Positions 23,001 to 33,945 of a stretch of DNA of 64,000 bases are shown piece by piece. Source of the stretch: Thermothielavioides terrestris NRRL 8126 (Eukaryota > Ascomycota > Sordariomycetes > Sordariales > Chaetomiaceae); contig NC_016459.1 of the NCBI RefSeq assembly GCF_000226115.1, positions 4,656,501-4,720,500 of the forward strand. The letters are read 5' to 3'. The position numbers and the translations under genes are program-made. The notes below the pieces were generated by a model that worked only from the letters and a program-made list of their open reading frames with translations, did not search any database and was not told the DNA's origin. Position 1 is the first letter of the stretch; the number at the start of each line of letters is the position of its first letter.

Positions 23001-23316
23001 TTATGTGTTATCTTCGTAGTGCAGGTCGAGGTTGGAGAAGCAGACGAGCTCGCCGGCCGTGCCCAAGCCTTTCTGTGGCCCAGCGTCAGCACTGATATCC
23101 TAAGCCTCGGTGTCGGAACAACGGCATGAAATATGCTCACCATTACATGCTCTCCCTTCTCGTTGAAGTCCTTAGCAAGCCTAACCACCTTGTCACTGTC
23201 ATGGCGAAGGCCGGCGAGGGTGGGATCTCGTCCCCGAGGTGCTGCGTCAGGGTGACGCCAAAGCCGTTGATCAAGGCTAACACCCTGCTGCCATCGCACG
23301 CCTTTTTGCCATCCAT
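23001..23316 (-). pseudogene. degenerate small protein gene with a frame break
   Basis: I do not recognise the family. Two pieces look coding. The 3' part has a clean spliced end: an exon ending at 23141 with donor GTGAGC, acceptor CCACAG, and a last exon 23001-23072 ending ELVCFSNLDLHYEDNT. Before it the same frame reads LRHDSDKVVRLAKDFNEKGE. Upstream, in a different frame, a second protein-like stretch runs from about 23334 to 23230 and includes DGKKACDGSRVLALINGFGV and TLTQHLGDEIP. No GT-AG pair lies between the two frames, so a one-base indel at about 23215-23232 is the simplest explanation. No signal peptide or initiating exon was found. It may instead be an assembly error in an intact gene. 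Confidence 0.45.
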
Positions 23317-24309
23317 CACAGCGTTGGCACAGGCTTATGGGAACCGGTCGAAGTCTGATGCTTGGCAATGTGAGTTGGATGACGCGGATACATCGGACTC
23401 GCCCTCTGCGAATGGCCTAGACAATGCTACTTTACGCTCCACTGCGACAAAACTCGACATGGATACCTGGCATCTTAGTCATATGTAGCTGAAGTTGTAC
23501 TTCACTTGTTGAGCGCCACAATAGTCGAGACAACAAGATCTCGGTTTGAGGCCATCCCTCCGAGTTTACTTGTGATCGCCGCCGTCAGGAACATAGGGAG
23601 TGAACAGCGTCAAACTCCCTTCAACGGCCGTCAATGCACAGGAAAAAAAAAAAAAAAAAAAAAAGAAAGGAGTCCCCAGAAAGACAACCCTGAAAATGTG
23701 AACAGAACTTTAGGTGAAGCAGAAGAAAAGGTCGAAGGAAGAAGTATCAGGTAGCTTGCTGCTTTGTTCCCACACCTAGACCGGAAACGCGACTATTGGT
23801 GCTGTAGCAGGGAAAAGGGTCCAAGTACCTTGCCCTCAGTCGATAAATGCCTACTGTGGAGGCAGGTAAGAACATTTCATGGGAGAGAACTGCAGAAACG
23901 AAGGTGAAGCTCCGTATTCGACGGGGCTCGGAAGCTACCACGATAGAAGCCCTGCACTGTGTCAATCACGTCATGTTTCCGGCGTTGCCCCCTATTTATC
24001 CGGCCATGGTGGCTACTATATAGTACGGATCTGAAGAACTTGCAGAAATAGGTGGTGTTCTAAGCACGGAAGCAAGGACGCCGCATCTGTTGCGGATCCT
24101 GCTTGCGACTTGTAATTAGATTGGCGGCAATAAATAGATGAAAAACCACCGCTGTTGCCCGGCCTCGCAGAAGTCCTGCGCAATAGCACCCTTAAACACA
24201 CAACCTGTAACCCGACTACAGTACTCACTGGCCGGCCGGCACTCTCTTACTCAGGACCTAGGATCCCGAAGCCTCACCAGGACAGTGGACAAACACGCCG
24301 ACAACGACA
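23317..24309. other. intergenic with an A22 tract
   Basis: It contains a run of 22 A at 23643-23664 and the 5' flank of the small secreted protein gene. No gene was recognised. Confidence 0.4.
23643..23664. repeat. A22 homopolymer tract
   Basis: There are 22 consecutive A, followed by an A-rich, G-containing stretch. It is similar in length to the tracts at 4894 and 7230 (minus strand). Confidence 0.8.
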
Positions 24310-24925
24310 ATGAAGCTAGCCCTGTTTGCGGCCCTTTCTGCCGGCCTGGCCGCCCCGGCGCCGGTCGAAGCTGACGACCCCGTCTCGACGCCGACACCGA
24401 CCACACTCCAACCAGGGGCATACTGGATCCGGGCGGTGGAGGCGCCCAACTTCCACAAGTACCTCCAGACGAAACCGGCCAACGTGCCGGGGACGGCCAT
24501 CCTCGACTCGTACACGACGGCGGGCCAGTTCAACATCGAGGACGGCCAGCTGGTCAACAAGGTGTCCAACCCGCCGCTGTACCTGTGGGTCGAGGAGCCG
24601 GCCGACAAGGCGAACCCGCCGCGCACGCTGGCCACCTTCTTCAACACGACCAAGAACCCGTTCGGCACCTTCGCGTGGCAGGGCGACGCCCTGACGTGGT
24701 CGGTGCCGAGCATCAAGCGGCAGAACCTGGCCGCCTGGCTGGTCTGCGAGAAGCAGGCGCTGTTCGTCAACACGGGCGCCTACGGCTACCAGACGCCCTC
24801 GGGATGTGCGGACCAGACGGTGAGCAGCATCCGTGGCCCAGGCTTCGATCAAACGGCGGCGCGTTCGACTAACGTAAGCGGTCGGTCAGATCCATTACTA
24901 CAATGACAAGACGGCGAATAACTGA
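24310..24925 (+). CDS. small secreted protein, unknown function
   Basis: Exons 24310-24819 and 24890-24925 encode 181 aa. The intron starts GTGAGC and has a GACTAAC branch-point-like site near 24868. A signal peptide is clear (MKLALFAALSAGLAAPAPVEA; cleavage probably near residue 15-21). The mature part holds GAYWIRAVEAPNFHKYLQTK, GTAILDSYTTAGQFNIEDGQ and LYLWVEEP. This pattern (short strands, QF.I..GQL) is reminiscent of a beta-trefoil lectin-like fold, but this is only an impression. Only two Cys are present, at WLVCEK and SGCADQ. One Asn glycosylation site (NTT) is visible. The role could be extracellular binding or an effector-like function. Confidence 0.8.
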
Positions 24926-26082
24926 GACTGGGGCTGCGAGGTTCAATTTAATCAGCATGGCTGAAGTGCCTCACACGTGTATGTACATGCGGGCGTGATA
25001 GTTGTGCAGCTGAGAAACGGTTGTTGCATTCGCTCTACCAGACGTCAGGTCCGGTTTGGGTCCCGAGTCACATGCGGGCTGCTCATTGCTGTCCTGCAGC
25101 TCGAGGACCTGCGCAAGGCAGGGGAGAAGGCATGCTGAGGATGCCGAAGGTTGCCGAATCAAGCTCTGTACGGAGTTGTGTAGTTCGCTGTTCAGCAATG
25201 CGAGGAGAGATATAACTAGATCGAAAGATGTATCCAAGGACAGCGAGATGTCTGGCTTATGATAATGCTTCCGCTCGGGAAGTCCTTCTGACGGAGCCAG
25301 GTATCGATAAGCAAGGCGCTCATTGAACCCCGACACGCATCGCGGTTGGTGTGGGGAAGTCGGGCGTTACACAAATCCATCTCGAATCAATGTCGCATCG
25401 CGGGGAAGGCAGAGATAAGGGTGGGCCCGTGGGGTAATCTTCACTTGGGTTGCGACTCCATGAAAAGGACGACATTATGCTGACTACTGCATCGCAAAGC
25501 CTATCCGAAATGGCCAAGACTAAAGGAAAGGGCTTAATCGTTTATTTTCCCTTTTCAATTTCCTCGAAGACAGCAGCGGGCCGCGGCACATTCGCACGAA
25601 CCCGGATGTTCTCCTGCATGTGAGTCGAACGGAAAGTAACGGGTCGGGGTGGGGCTAGGCAGTCCCTCGTCCGATTTTGCTGCGCAGGGTAAGGCACCAA
25701 AAGCCACTCCCCGCGGACCAGCCAATGAGAGGACAGCCTCCAATCCTTGGCCCGAAGCCCGGAGTTTCGCACATGGTCGAAAACACGCCATTTTTCGCGA
25801 TCAGCGCCATCCCGCCTGGCCGACCACCTTCCACTGTCCGCTGGCTTCCGCTTTTCAACTCGACAGCTCGCTCTCAATTCTCTTCCTCCCTCTGCCTGTT
25901 CTGCATCCGTACGTCGCTTTACAACCACCCACCTAGTTTCGCTCATTTACGCCGAAATTTCAGACCTCGATCGTCCCGAGAAGAGAGGCAAAGTCAAACA
26001 AAGGAAAACGGAAACGTCGAGCACGACTTCGCCGCCGTTGCCAGATACCGCTTCACGACAGCAGTTCCACAAAACAACGACC
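24926..26082. other. intergenic, 5' flank of KGD4
   Basis: A CCAAT-type box (AGCCAATGAG) lies near 25720. From about 25800 the plus strand is pyrimidine-rich, as is common before fungal housekeeping genes. Open frames in this region are not family-like. Confidence 0.4.
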
Positions 26083-26573
26083 ATGTTCGCCACGAGGGTA
26101 CTCCGCCAAGCTTCTCACCACGTCGAACGCACGCCGTCCATTAAATTTATCGGCAGGCGCACGACCCCTGGTATGTCCGAGGTCTCCGAGAACACGAGCT
26201 TCTGGCATCTTCCCAACGTCTCTCCGAGGCACAGAACGCTGACTTAAGCACCCGGCCAGCCTCCGTCGACCACTCCCCGCAACCCCATCCCGCTTCGCCA
26301 ACCCATTCGCTTCCGGCATCGTTTACCAGCGGCTCCTCCCACGCCACCTTCAGCGTCTACCGCGATCACGCTCAGCAATTTGGCCCTCTTCGCAAGACCA
26401 TCAAAGCTAACGCAGGCATCGGCGCCGTCGCCGGTTCCGACCTCGGTCCTGTCGCTCCGCCCAAGGGTGTCTTCTTCGACCGCAACGATCTCCCAGCACG
26501 GTTCCACCGCCAGCCTCTCACTGCTGCCGAGATCGAGGCCATTGAAACGGGGGGTGCGGCGCTGTTCTCATAA
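26083..26573 (+). CDS. KGD4: alpha-ketoglutarate dehydrogenase subunit 4 (YMR31-type)
   Basis: This is a small mitochondrial protein that tethers the E3 subunit to the 2-oxoglutarate dehydrogenase core. It was formerly annotated as mitoribosomal protein YMR31/MRPS36. Exons 26083-26170 and 26260-26573 (donor GTATGT, acceptor GGCCAG, phase 1) give 133 aa. The N-terminus MFATRVLRQASHHVERTPSI is a typical basic presequence-like segment leading to IKFIGRR. The middle has HPQPHPASP-like Pro/Ser sequence. The conserved C-terminus DLPARFHRQPLTAAEIEAIE ends in TGGAALFS, matching the family E3-binding end. It is a monocistronic gene with a long pyrimidine-rich leader. Confidence 0.9.
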
Positions 26574-27694
26574 GCGCCGTTTCACGACAACTTTAAGCAC
26601 ACGATTTTATCTGTCCCTACTATGAGTCCTGAGAGGAGTTCCCGACTTTATGCAAGCGGGCTATCTCCGTGGAAATTGGAGGTGATGGCGATCTCCGGAC
26701 GCACATTAGCATTTACAACATCACGACATTGGCATTAGGTTGGCGGCTCGCAAAGGACGTGAACAACAGTGCACCCCATTGCTTCCATGCAATGGTTAGG
26801 GTCGGGGAAACACATACTCAGAACGCGGGTCCCCCGGTTTGGGCTGTTCTCGGGCTAGACCACCGTTCAGCAAGAGTGGTCTTCTTTTTTCTCTTAATTT
26901 ATGGTTATACACCGGATGGATGGGCCCACGCTTCTGATGTCACGCCCGCGGTTGTCTGTATAGGAGAATTGGGACCTGGGGAAGCATTTCACGGCGAATA
27001 CCTGGGCCCTCCCAGCCGACTAGGAGACGGGTAGTGAGGGCATGGGTTACCTAGCATAGATCGGAATGACGAAGGCCAACCGACACTCATTTCTAACTCG
27101 TCCTCTCCTGTTCACTCAGCCCTGTGTTTGATGGGTGATGTTCCGCTGGTGTCATCCGACAAGTCGAAGATGGGGGAGAGGTTGCTGAGCGGGGAGTGCA
27201 AAATACCCTGCGGTTCCGGAGTTTTTCGACCTGGTTTATTTCAAGCTCTCGAGCTTCTTGAGAACAGCCCGGATTAAGGTCCACTACGGAGTACAGATCC
27301 GTAATCAGCATGTTGCCGTGTCGTGATTGGGGCATCGCGCCTGCAGCTTTGGGTACCATGCTGCACCGGGTACGCGGGGCGCGTCCAAGCAGGGTTGTCG
27401 GGCCGTTCCAGCTGCCGAAGCATTTCCTAGTCAGCTGCACGCTCCTTGGCTCCTTTCCAGCTTGCGTGATGTCCGCTACGAGACTCGAAACAACAGTCAC
27501 CTCGAAACGGCCGTCCGCGGACGAAGCAAGGACCTCCCGAGACGAAAGATGCGCCCATAATGCACACAGAACTGTTAGATACTGTCTTGGTCGGTCGCAG
27601 CAAAGAGGCGACAGCGCGGGAGAACAGCACGGCCGAGGCGGCGGCAACTGCAACAGCAGCAACAACAGCAACAGCAGCAGCGAGAACAGCAAAT
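26574..27694. other. intergenic between KGD4 and the heme lyase gene
   Basis: The motif ACTACGGAGTACAGATCCG lies near 27282-27300, one of several CCGTAC-type motifs in the window. The right end is a CAG/CAA-rich stretch that keeps an open frame (see heme lyase). Nothing else was recognised. Confidence 0.4.
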
Positions 27695-28573
27695 ATGAAG
27701 GAATTCGGGTCAGAAGGCGGGCAGAACGGGGAGGAAGCGAAGTGCCCTGTCGACCATAAAACTCGGGAATTGTGGCTGCAACAAGCACAGCAAGCGCGGG
27801 CGAGTACCAGGCCGACACAACCCTCACAAGCATCGAGCACAACGCCCGAATCCGCCGCCACCACCACCGCTTCCTCCTCCTCGTGGTCGTCATGGCTGCG
27901 CGTCCCCTTCTTCTCCCGCCAGCCCCAATCCCAACAAGCTACCGACGCTTCCCAAACCCCCTCGCCCCGATCAACAGTAGCAGCGCCGCCGCGCGCGCAC
28001 CCGCAGCTCGACGAGACGCGCGTCGTCTCCAGCATCCCGCGCACCGCCGATTCGGGCCCGTCGGCCTGCCCCGTCAACCACGAGCAGGAGACGGGCGCGT
28101 CGGCGAGCGGCCACTGGGTGTACCCGTCGGAGAAGCAGTTCTTCGAGGCGATGCGGCGCAAGGGCTACGACGCGGCGGCGGCGGACATGAAGACGGTGGT
28201 GCCGATCCACAACGCGGTCAACGAGCGGGCGTGGGCCGAAATTCTGAAGTGGGAGGCGCCCTACGTGGCGCCGGCGGCGGGGGCGGGGGCCTGCGCGGGC
28301 CCGCGGCTGCACAGCTTCGCGGGCCGAGGCACCGCCGCCATGAGCCCCAAGGCGCGCATCAACACGCTGCTGGGCTACACGGCCCCCTTTGACCGGCACG
28401 ACTGGGTCGTGGACCGGTGCGGCACGCGCGTTGAGTACGTCATCGACTTCTACGCCGGTCGCAAGGACGGCGCCGGCGCCGGCAAGCTCAACTTCTACCT
28501 GGACGTGCGCCCCAAGCTGAATACCTGGGAGGGCGTCAAGATGCGCGCGCTGAGGGCTGCGGGGCTGGTATAA
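27695..28573 (+). CDS. holocytochrome c-type synthase (cytochrome c/c1 heme lyase)
   Basis: This mitochondrial intermembrane-space enzyme attaches heme covalently to cytochrome c or c1. The single-exon product is 292 aa from the ATG at 27695. The open frame extends to an ATG at 27560, which would add 45 residues rich in Ala/Thr from CAG/ACA repeats; I judge that start less likely. Two CP heme-binding motifs are visible (KCPVDH near 15 and ACPVNH near 130), with a Ser/Gln-rich linker between them. The catalytic core follows: GHWVYPSEKQFFEAMRRKGY, DMKTVVPIHNAVNERAWAEI, a His-containing LHSFAGR, MSPKARINTLLGY, PFDRHDWVVDRCGTRVEYVI and FYLDVRPKLNTWEG. Both fungal paralogues (CYC3 and CYT2) share these features, so the substrate is left open. 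Confidence 0.88.
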   Translation: MKEFGSEGGQNGEEAKCPVDHKTRELWLQQAQQARASTRPTQPSQASSTTPESAATTTASSSSWSSWLRVPFFSRQPQSQQATDASQTPSPRSTVAAPPRAHPQLDETRVVSSIPRTADSGPSACPVNHEQETGASASGHWVYPSEKQFFEAMRRKGYDAAAADMKTVVPIHNAVNERAWAEILKWEAPYVAPAAGAGACAGPRLHSFAGRGTAAMSPKARINTLLGYTAPFDRHDWVVDRCGTRVEYVIDFYAGRKDGAGAGKLNFYLDVRPKLNTWEGVKMRALRAAGLV

Positions 28574-28999
28574 TAATGGTCAACGGTGGTGAGCAGCGGC
28601 CTGTCACCCAGACGGAGAGGTTTCCAGGCTTTGTACGAATACGGGGTGTTTTTTTTCTCACTATTGTATGTACCATACCGCTCAACGTTTCTGGTCCAAA
28701 GACGAAGGGGAAGGGATGGCGTTTGGCTCGGCTGCACATCATGTAGAGAGGGTTGGAAGCTATAGAGAACTGCCGACCCAGGGCCAGCCCACCGAGGGTC
28801 GAAATGGCGTGAATGATCATGTTACGGGTGGTATCTCGAGTAATAAAAGAAAAACACGTGTGGTTTCCCGTGCGACATAAACCATATCTTGACCCTTCCT
28901 TCATAAAACCGTGCGCTCCCAACATATCTGTATGCAACAGGATCCCTGGATAACCTACCCGGCAACGGCGTTCTACCCGGCAGCGGCGTTCAAAATCTG
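28574..28999. other. intergenic between convergent genes
   Basis: This is the shared 3' region of the heme lyase and RUS genes. An AATAAA sequence on the plus strand near 28841 is a possible polyadenylation signal. Confidence 0.45.
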
Positions 29000-30538
29000 C
29001 TAGTCATTCTTCGCCTCCTGGTGACCGTGGCTCAGGAGGCGCGTCTGTTCCTTTTCAGAGAACGGGACAACTAGGTAGACAGCATCAGCACCCGCGTATA
29101 GGGGACAGATGTGGGCATGAGACGTACTTTTCTTCCCGTCTCCGACCCTCACCCGCACAGGCAGCCTCGTCTCGAGCGCATTCACCTCCAGGTCCCAGCC
29201 GGCGGCCGCCAGGGCGGCAAAGATGGTCTCCTTCTGCTCGTCCGACACGTACCCCAGCGGCATCTCGTTCTCGTAGTGGCTCTGCAGGCCGTCCTTGAGC
29301 GCCGAGTCGAAGTGGTAGGCGTGGTTGACGGCGTCGAACCAGGCCGAGAGCGGGTTCTTGGTGCCCTCCTTGAGGGCGATGCGCATGTGGAAGTGGCCGC
29401 CGCGGTGCCAGATGCCCATGAAGTACGAGCTCGTCTCGAAGTCGTAGCGGTGGTAGCCCTTAGGATTCCAGCCGCGCAGCTGGCCGTACGTGACGAACTC
29501 GCAGAAGCCCGTGTACTCGCCCGTCTTGCTGGCCAGGTTGCCGCGGCCGTTGCGCAGGATGCTCTCGCGGCGGGCGACCTGGGCGGGGGTCAGCACGGCG
29601 CCGTGGTCCAGCCACTCGCGGAAGACGATGGTGGCGCGCTGGCGGTTCAGCGAGCGCATGCGCACGCAGCGCACGGCGCGGTAGTTCATGATCAGGTGCA
29701 CGGCAGCCAGGGCGACCATCAGCAGCCAGACGAGCTGCTTGTCCTCGACGAGGCGAACGACCAGCGAGCCGGCCAGCATGCCCAGCAGGCTGACGACGGT
29801 CTCCTGCGAGGCCTCCTTGGCGTTCAGCTCGGCCAGGTTGCCAGTCACGGCGAAGTGGGCGGACAGGCTGGCCTTGCTGGCGCCGGCGGCGACGCCGCAC
29901 AGCGAGCGCAGCACGCCGGCCGACACGATGACGGCCAGCTTGGGGAAGTAGGGCAGGGCCGGGGTCAGCAGGTCGAGGAACTGGGCGCTGTCGTTGAACA
30001 GGTCGGCCAGGAAGCGGTAGAACTTGCACTCGGGCTCGATGGCCTGGCCCATGCGGTGGGCGAACAGGATGGTGGCGATGCGCGAGATGGTGTCGCCCGT
30101 GATCTTCAGGATCAGCGCGCCCGTGGGCGACGACGACGAGTCGCCCACGCCGAGGCCCTCGAGCACGGCGCGGTTGGCCAGCAGCGACGTGATGGACGAG
30201 GCGAAGGCCTGCAGCGAGTCGTACGTCTGGTACGCGAGGTAGTCATCGGTCACGGTGTGCGGGTAGCCGGCGGGCAGGAACGCGTAGAGGATCGCCTTGA
30301 GCAGCGGCACATCGGTTTTCTCCTGGGCGGTGGGCGAACGGGGAAAACATCAGCGGGAGAACTCTCTCCATCAGTCACGTCGCAAGACCAAGGGGACAAC
30401 GGGGGGATAGGTTGCGATTGGCGAGACGGGACAGCGACCACTACTCACGGACTTGAGCTTCTCCTGCTCGCCGCCCTCGGTGTACGTGCAGAGCACCTCG
30501 CCGCCCGCCGGATCAATGTCGTAGTAGCTCCGGCTCAT
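29000..30538 (-). CDS. RUS family protein (DUF647)
   Basis: This is a membrane protein of the root UV-B sensitive family, linked in plants to vitamin B6 homeostasis; its fungal function is unknown. Exons 30449-30538 and 29000-30322 (donor GTGAGT, acceptor GCCCAG, phase 0) give 470 aa. The N-terminus MSRSYYDIDPAGGEVLCTYT is hydrophilic. The DUF647 core then begins with LKAILYAFLPAGYPHTVTDDYLAYQTYDSL and continues through FAHRMGQAIEPECKFYRFLADLFNDSAQFLDLL, AGVLRSLCGVAAGASKASLSAHF, NLAELNAKEASQETVVSLLG and a TM-rich LVWLLMVALAAVHLIMNYRA. The C-terminal third has no known motif. The length is normal for the family. Confidence 0.9.
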
Positions 30539-31103
30539 GGCGGCGCGGGCAGTCGCATTCTCGCCGGGGTTCGCCGGATGCCAGGAGGTGGTGAAGCGGC
30601 CGATGCCAGGTTGTGGATTTGGCTGCTTTCCACGTTGAGCCGGCACGCTTGGTGATGCGCTTGCTCCCCAAGCCTGGCGAGCCGCTGAGGCCCTGCTTGG
30701 CGCGTCCCCGACTTTACCGTGCACTGTAATCCGTACGGTGCGGCACCCCCTGCATTCCAGGCGCGGTCCCCCTGAGGCGCAGCGGGAGGGGCACTACCTA
30801 GGTCATCTTCAGCTTCTAACGTACCCCGCTACCTAACCGAACTGCTGGGAACTCCCGCTGGGGCTAAGGTCACTTTAATCCGTACTGTAATGTGTATTGG
30901 ATTGCGCTTATCATATCAATCGTCCTTCACTGCGACATATGGACGCAGGCCAGGGTGGACAGCATGACCATGTGCATTTTACGCAACCAGAACTGACGAA
31001 ATGCATGTGATTCCAGGACTGAACCCTTCTGATGCTACTGTAAGCTACAGGTTTTGCCCTTCGCCCTAATCAGAACTGGGTGCCACTGAGGCCGTGAGCC
31101 AGG
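30539..31103. other. intergenic between RUS gene and ERG19
   Basis: Two copies of a TAATCCGTAC motif lie here (30727-30736 and 30875-30884). No gene was seen. Confidence 0.45.
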
Positions 31104-32368
31104 CTATCTCCTCGCTGTCACTGGCGTTCCGTCTTCGGCAACCAGATGCTCGTCCGTCTTGGCGGGGCCCTCCCCAACGCCCGTCAAAATCACCCGGCTC
31201 ACGCCGCTCTTCAGCAAGCCGGCAACCGCCTCATCCAAGGTCACCGTAGGCTTCAGCCCCTTGACGACAGCGTCCTTCCAGCCGTCGACCGCCGCGCCGA
31301 GGACGTGGTAGAGGGTGCCGACGACCGCCTCGGCGTCCTTCTCGAGGTAGTAGATGACCGCGTTCGGCCCGGCATCGAACGTGTACGCGGCCACCGTCCG
31401 GCCGGCGGCGGCATTGATCTGCTCGACGGCGCGGATGGCCGCCCGCGACACGTCGTTCATGTAGAAGATGGGCGGGTAGGTGTCGGCGCACGTGGCGTGG
31501 AACGAGTTGGAGTCGCGCATGGTGACCTCGGCGAAGGCGGCAAAGTCACGCTCGCGGATGGCCTTCTCCATGGCGGCCATATGCTGCGGCACCACGCGGG
31601 CGATGCGCTCTTGGAACAGACCCGAGGTAGCGACGGTCTGCTGCATGCCCGAGGTCGAGCTGACGCCCTTCTTGGCGGCCGACACGACCAGGATCAGCGC
31701 CCGCATGTCGGGCCAGTGCGCCGCCTCGGCCACCTGGTCGGCCACCGAGTCGCTTCCGTCGGCGGCATCGCCCATGCGCCAGGCCACGTAGCCGCCGAAG
31801 AGGCTGCGGCAGGCCGAGCCGGAGCCCTGCCGGGCGATCAAGCTCAGCTCGGCCGGCGACGCGGGCAGCTCGTAGAGGTCGGCGATGGCACGCACCAGGG
31901 CGGCGAAGCCAGCCGCCGACGACGCCAGCCCCGCCGCGGTCGGGAAGTTATTCTCGGAGACGATGCGCAGGGGCATGGTCGACAGCTTCGGGAGGGACAC
32001 ATCGGCGGTCTCGAGGGCGGCGCGGCGGGCGCGCAGCTCACGGAAACAGGCCTGCGTGCGGGCGCCCGAGACATCGGACGGCTCGCCGTTGAGCAGCAGC
32101 GAGTCGCCGTCGGCGGCCGGGTACGCGGCGGAGCAGGAGGCGGTGGTGAGCGTGCGCAGGTCCGACTGCGAGAGCGTCACGGAGAGCGAACTGTTGGTCG
32201 GCAGGTTGAGCTTGGCATCGCGCTTGCCCCAGTACCTGCGGTCGAGAAGCGGTCAGTTCCGATGGGTTCCAGGTTGCTCTGCTCGGGGCGAGAGCCGGGC
32301 TGCTCGTACTTGACGACGGCGATATTGACCGGCGCCGTGGTGCTGGCGCGATACACTTTCTCGGCCAT
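31104..32368 (-). CDS. ERG19: diphosphomevalonate decarboxylase
   Basis: This enzyme converts mevalonate 5-diphosphate to isopentenyl diphosphate with ATP, the last mevalonate-pathway step feeding ergosterol and other isoprenoids. Exons 32310-32368 and 31104-32235 share a 74-nt intron (donor GTACGA). The splice rebuilds VVKYWGKRDAKLNLPTNSSL, the conserved N-terminal active-site segment. Product 396 aa, the normal size. Other family marks: SENNFPTAAGLASSAAGFAA (GHMP ATP-binding loop), RQGSGSACRSLFGGYVAW, HATCADTYPPIFYMND and AYTFDAGPNAVIYYLE. No organelle signal is seen, which suggests a cytosolic or peripheral ER location. Identification is secure. Confidence 0.96.
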
Positions 32369-33093
32369 GGTATGCGGCTCAGGCGGAAGGAGATGGCTCG
32401 AGGGGCTCCTCCAGAATTCACGCACGGCACAGCCTTTTGTTGGGCTGCGAAGAGAGGGTCTCAGGTTCCGGTCCAGTCGCTGGGCGGTCAACGCCCGCTG
32501 GAGTGTGTTTTGGGAATACTCCTTTCAGTTGGCCCCGTTTTGGCGGGGTAATTGGAGCCCTGAGAACTGACGACAGGGATGCAGCTCTGGAAGGGGCCTA
32601 GTGCGGGGCAGATCCAGCCGCCCAAAGTCGAAGTGAAAGTCAGGAACCAGGTGCCTCCTCTTGCCCGCCAGATATGATATCCGTGCCACAATTCCCCCTA
32701 CCAAAGGGTAAAATGAGTTGGGTACCTAGACAACAAGATCAAACTCCGTTCACTATGACTCTCTTTCATATTCGCATCCCTTGCCGATGGTGAGACGAGC
32801 ACTAAAGAAAGCAAGCAGCAAGGCATCCGGGGTACCTAATCCGTGGATTTCTCTTCCTGACTCTGATCACGAACGGCCTACGCGTAACACGCAGCGATTG
32901 ATTCTCTCCCACTATCAATTACTGTCCCGATTTCAGGTAGTTATCCCTCAGCGCTAACTCTGCCCGCCGACAACGATGAGGATCAAACGACACTGACCTC
33001 CCGAATCCCGCGCCCAAAGCAAGGCAACCGAGACGCATTCTGAAGTCTCTTCTCGAGCCGAAGTTCGCCTGGCTCATAGGCTCATATGCGTGC
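32369..33093. other. intergenic, 5' flank of ERG19
   Basis: Two GGTACCTA motifs lie at about 32720 and 32831. I find no convincing gene. Confidence 0.4.
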
Positions 33094-33945
33094 TCAGGCA
33101 GAGGTGCCGGGCTGGCTGGCCTGCGTTGCGGGAGCCGTTCCCTGACCATTGCCACTGCCGACCATGCCGCCTCCAACCGGGGCTGGTCCGCCGATCTGGG
33201 ACGTCTGCGGGTGGCCCGTGGCGCTGGAAGAAGACCGGTGGTGAGATTATGCTGAGTGTCGTCCAAAGGGGCCAACAACTTACGCTGCGGTGCCTGCTTG
33301 GCGGTCCCTCCTTTTCTTGGTCCAGTGCCTGGATACGACGTACGCGCCCTAGACAACCCGACAACCCCGGGTCAGTCGACTGTTCCTCATCGCTACCGGT
33401 ACCCTGACGGTCGACATACCAGGATGGTGGTGACGAGGAACGCAAACATCACCATGAATGAAAATGCGAGCGCGGTCCGCCAGCTGCCGCATCCGGAGTT
33501 CTCGAAGACCGGGAAGAACGGACCCCTCCACCACCCGCCCCAGTAGTATCCCCAGTAGTTGTAGAACCAGGGGGAACCACATGTGTGCACGCCAGTGCGC
33601 TGGGGAAGGAAACCTGTCAGTTCGGGTACCTAACTGTTGACCCTTCGCTGGCTGGCGAACACAACGTACCGTGATGAGCAGGCAAAACAGAATCAGCCAC
33701 ATGACGAAGAGAGCAAAGTCGCCCGGGAACGCGTGGAACGAGTACATGAACGGAGCCATGAACACGAGCACGAAGAGCGTGCTGATGGAGGCGACAACGA
33801 CGCCATAGATGGCCCGGCCGTCGCGTGCGGCCCCGCCCTTGGACAGCTCATGGAGGAAGTGGCCGAGGATGCCCAAAACGATGACGGAGCCGATCAGCTG
33901 GAAGATGCGCAGGGCCACCTGGGCCCCTCTCGAGATGACGCCCAT
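33094..33945 (-). CDS. MARVEL domain membrane protein
   Basis: This four-TM membrane protein resembles fungal MARVEL/non-classical-export proteins that organise plasma-membrane domains. Exons 33670-33945, 33420-33599, 33284-33348 and 33094-33223 (donors GTACGT, GTATGT, GTAAGT) join in phase to 216 aa. TM segments: ALRIFQLIGSVIVLGILGHF, IYGVVVASISTLFVLVFMA, FALFVMWLILFCLLI, and the last LAFSFMVMFAFLVTTIL. Between TM3 and TM4 an aromatic loop carries CGSPWFYNYWGYYWGGWW, with paired Cys typical of fungal members. A basic RHWTKKRRDR follows TM4. The tail is Gly/Ala/Gln/Pro-rich and disordered. The four-exon model is my reconstruction, but every junction is canonical. Confidence 0.87.

Noticed and set aside
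29111..30655. 514-codon plus-strand open frame opposite the RUS gene
   Set aside because: Antisense shadow with highly biased composition; the minus-strand DUF647 protein explains the sequence.
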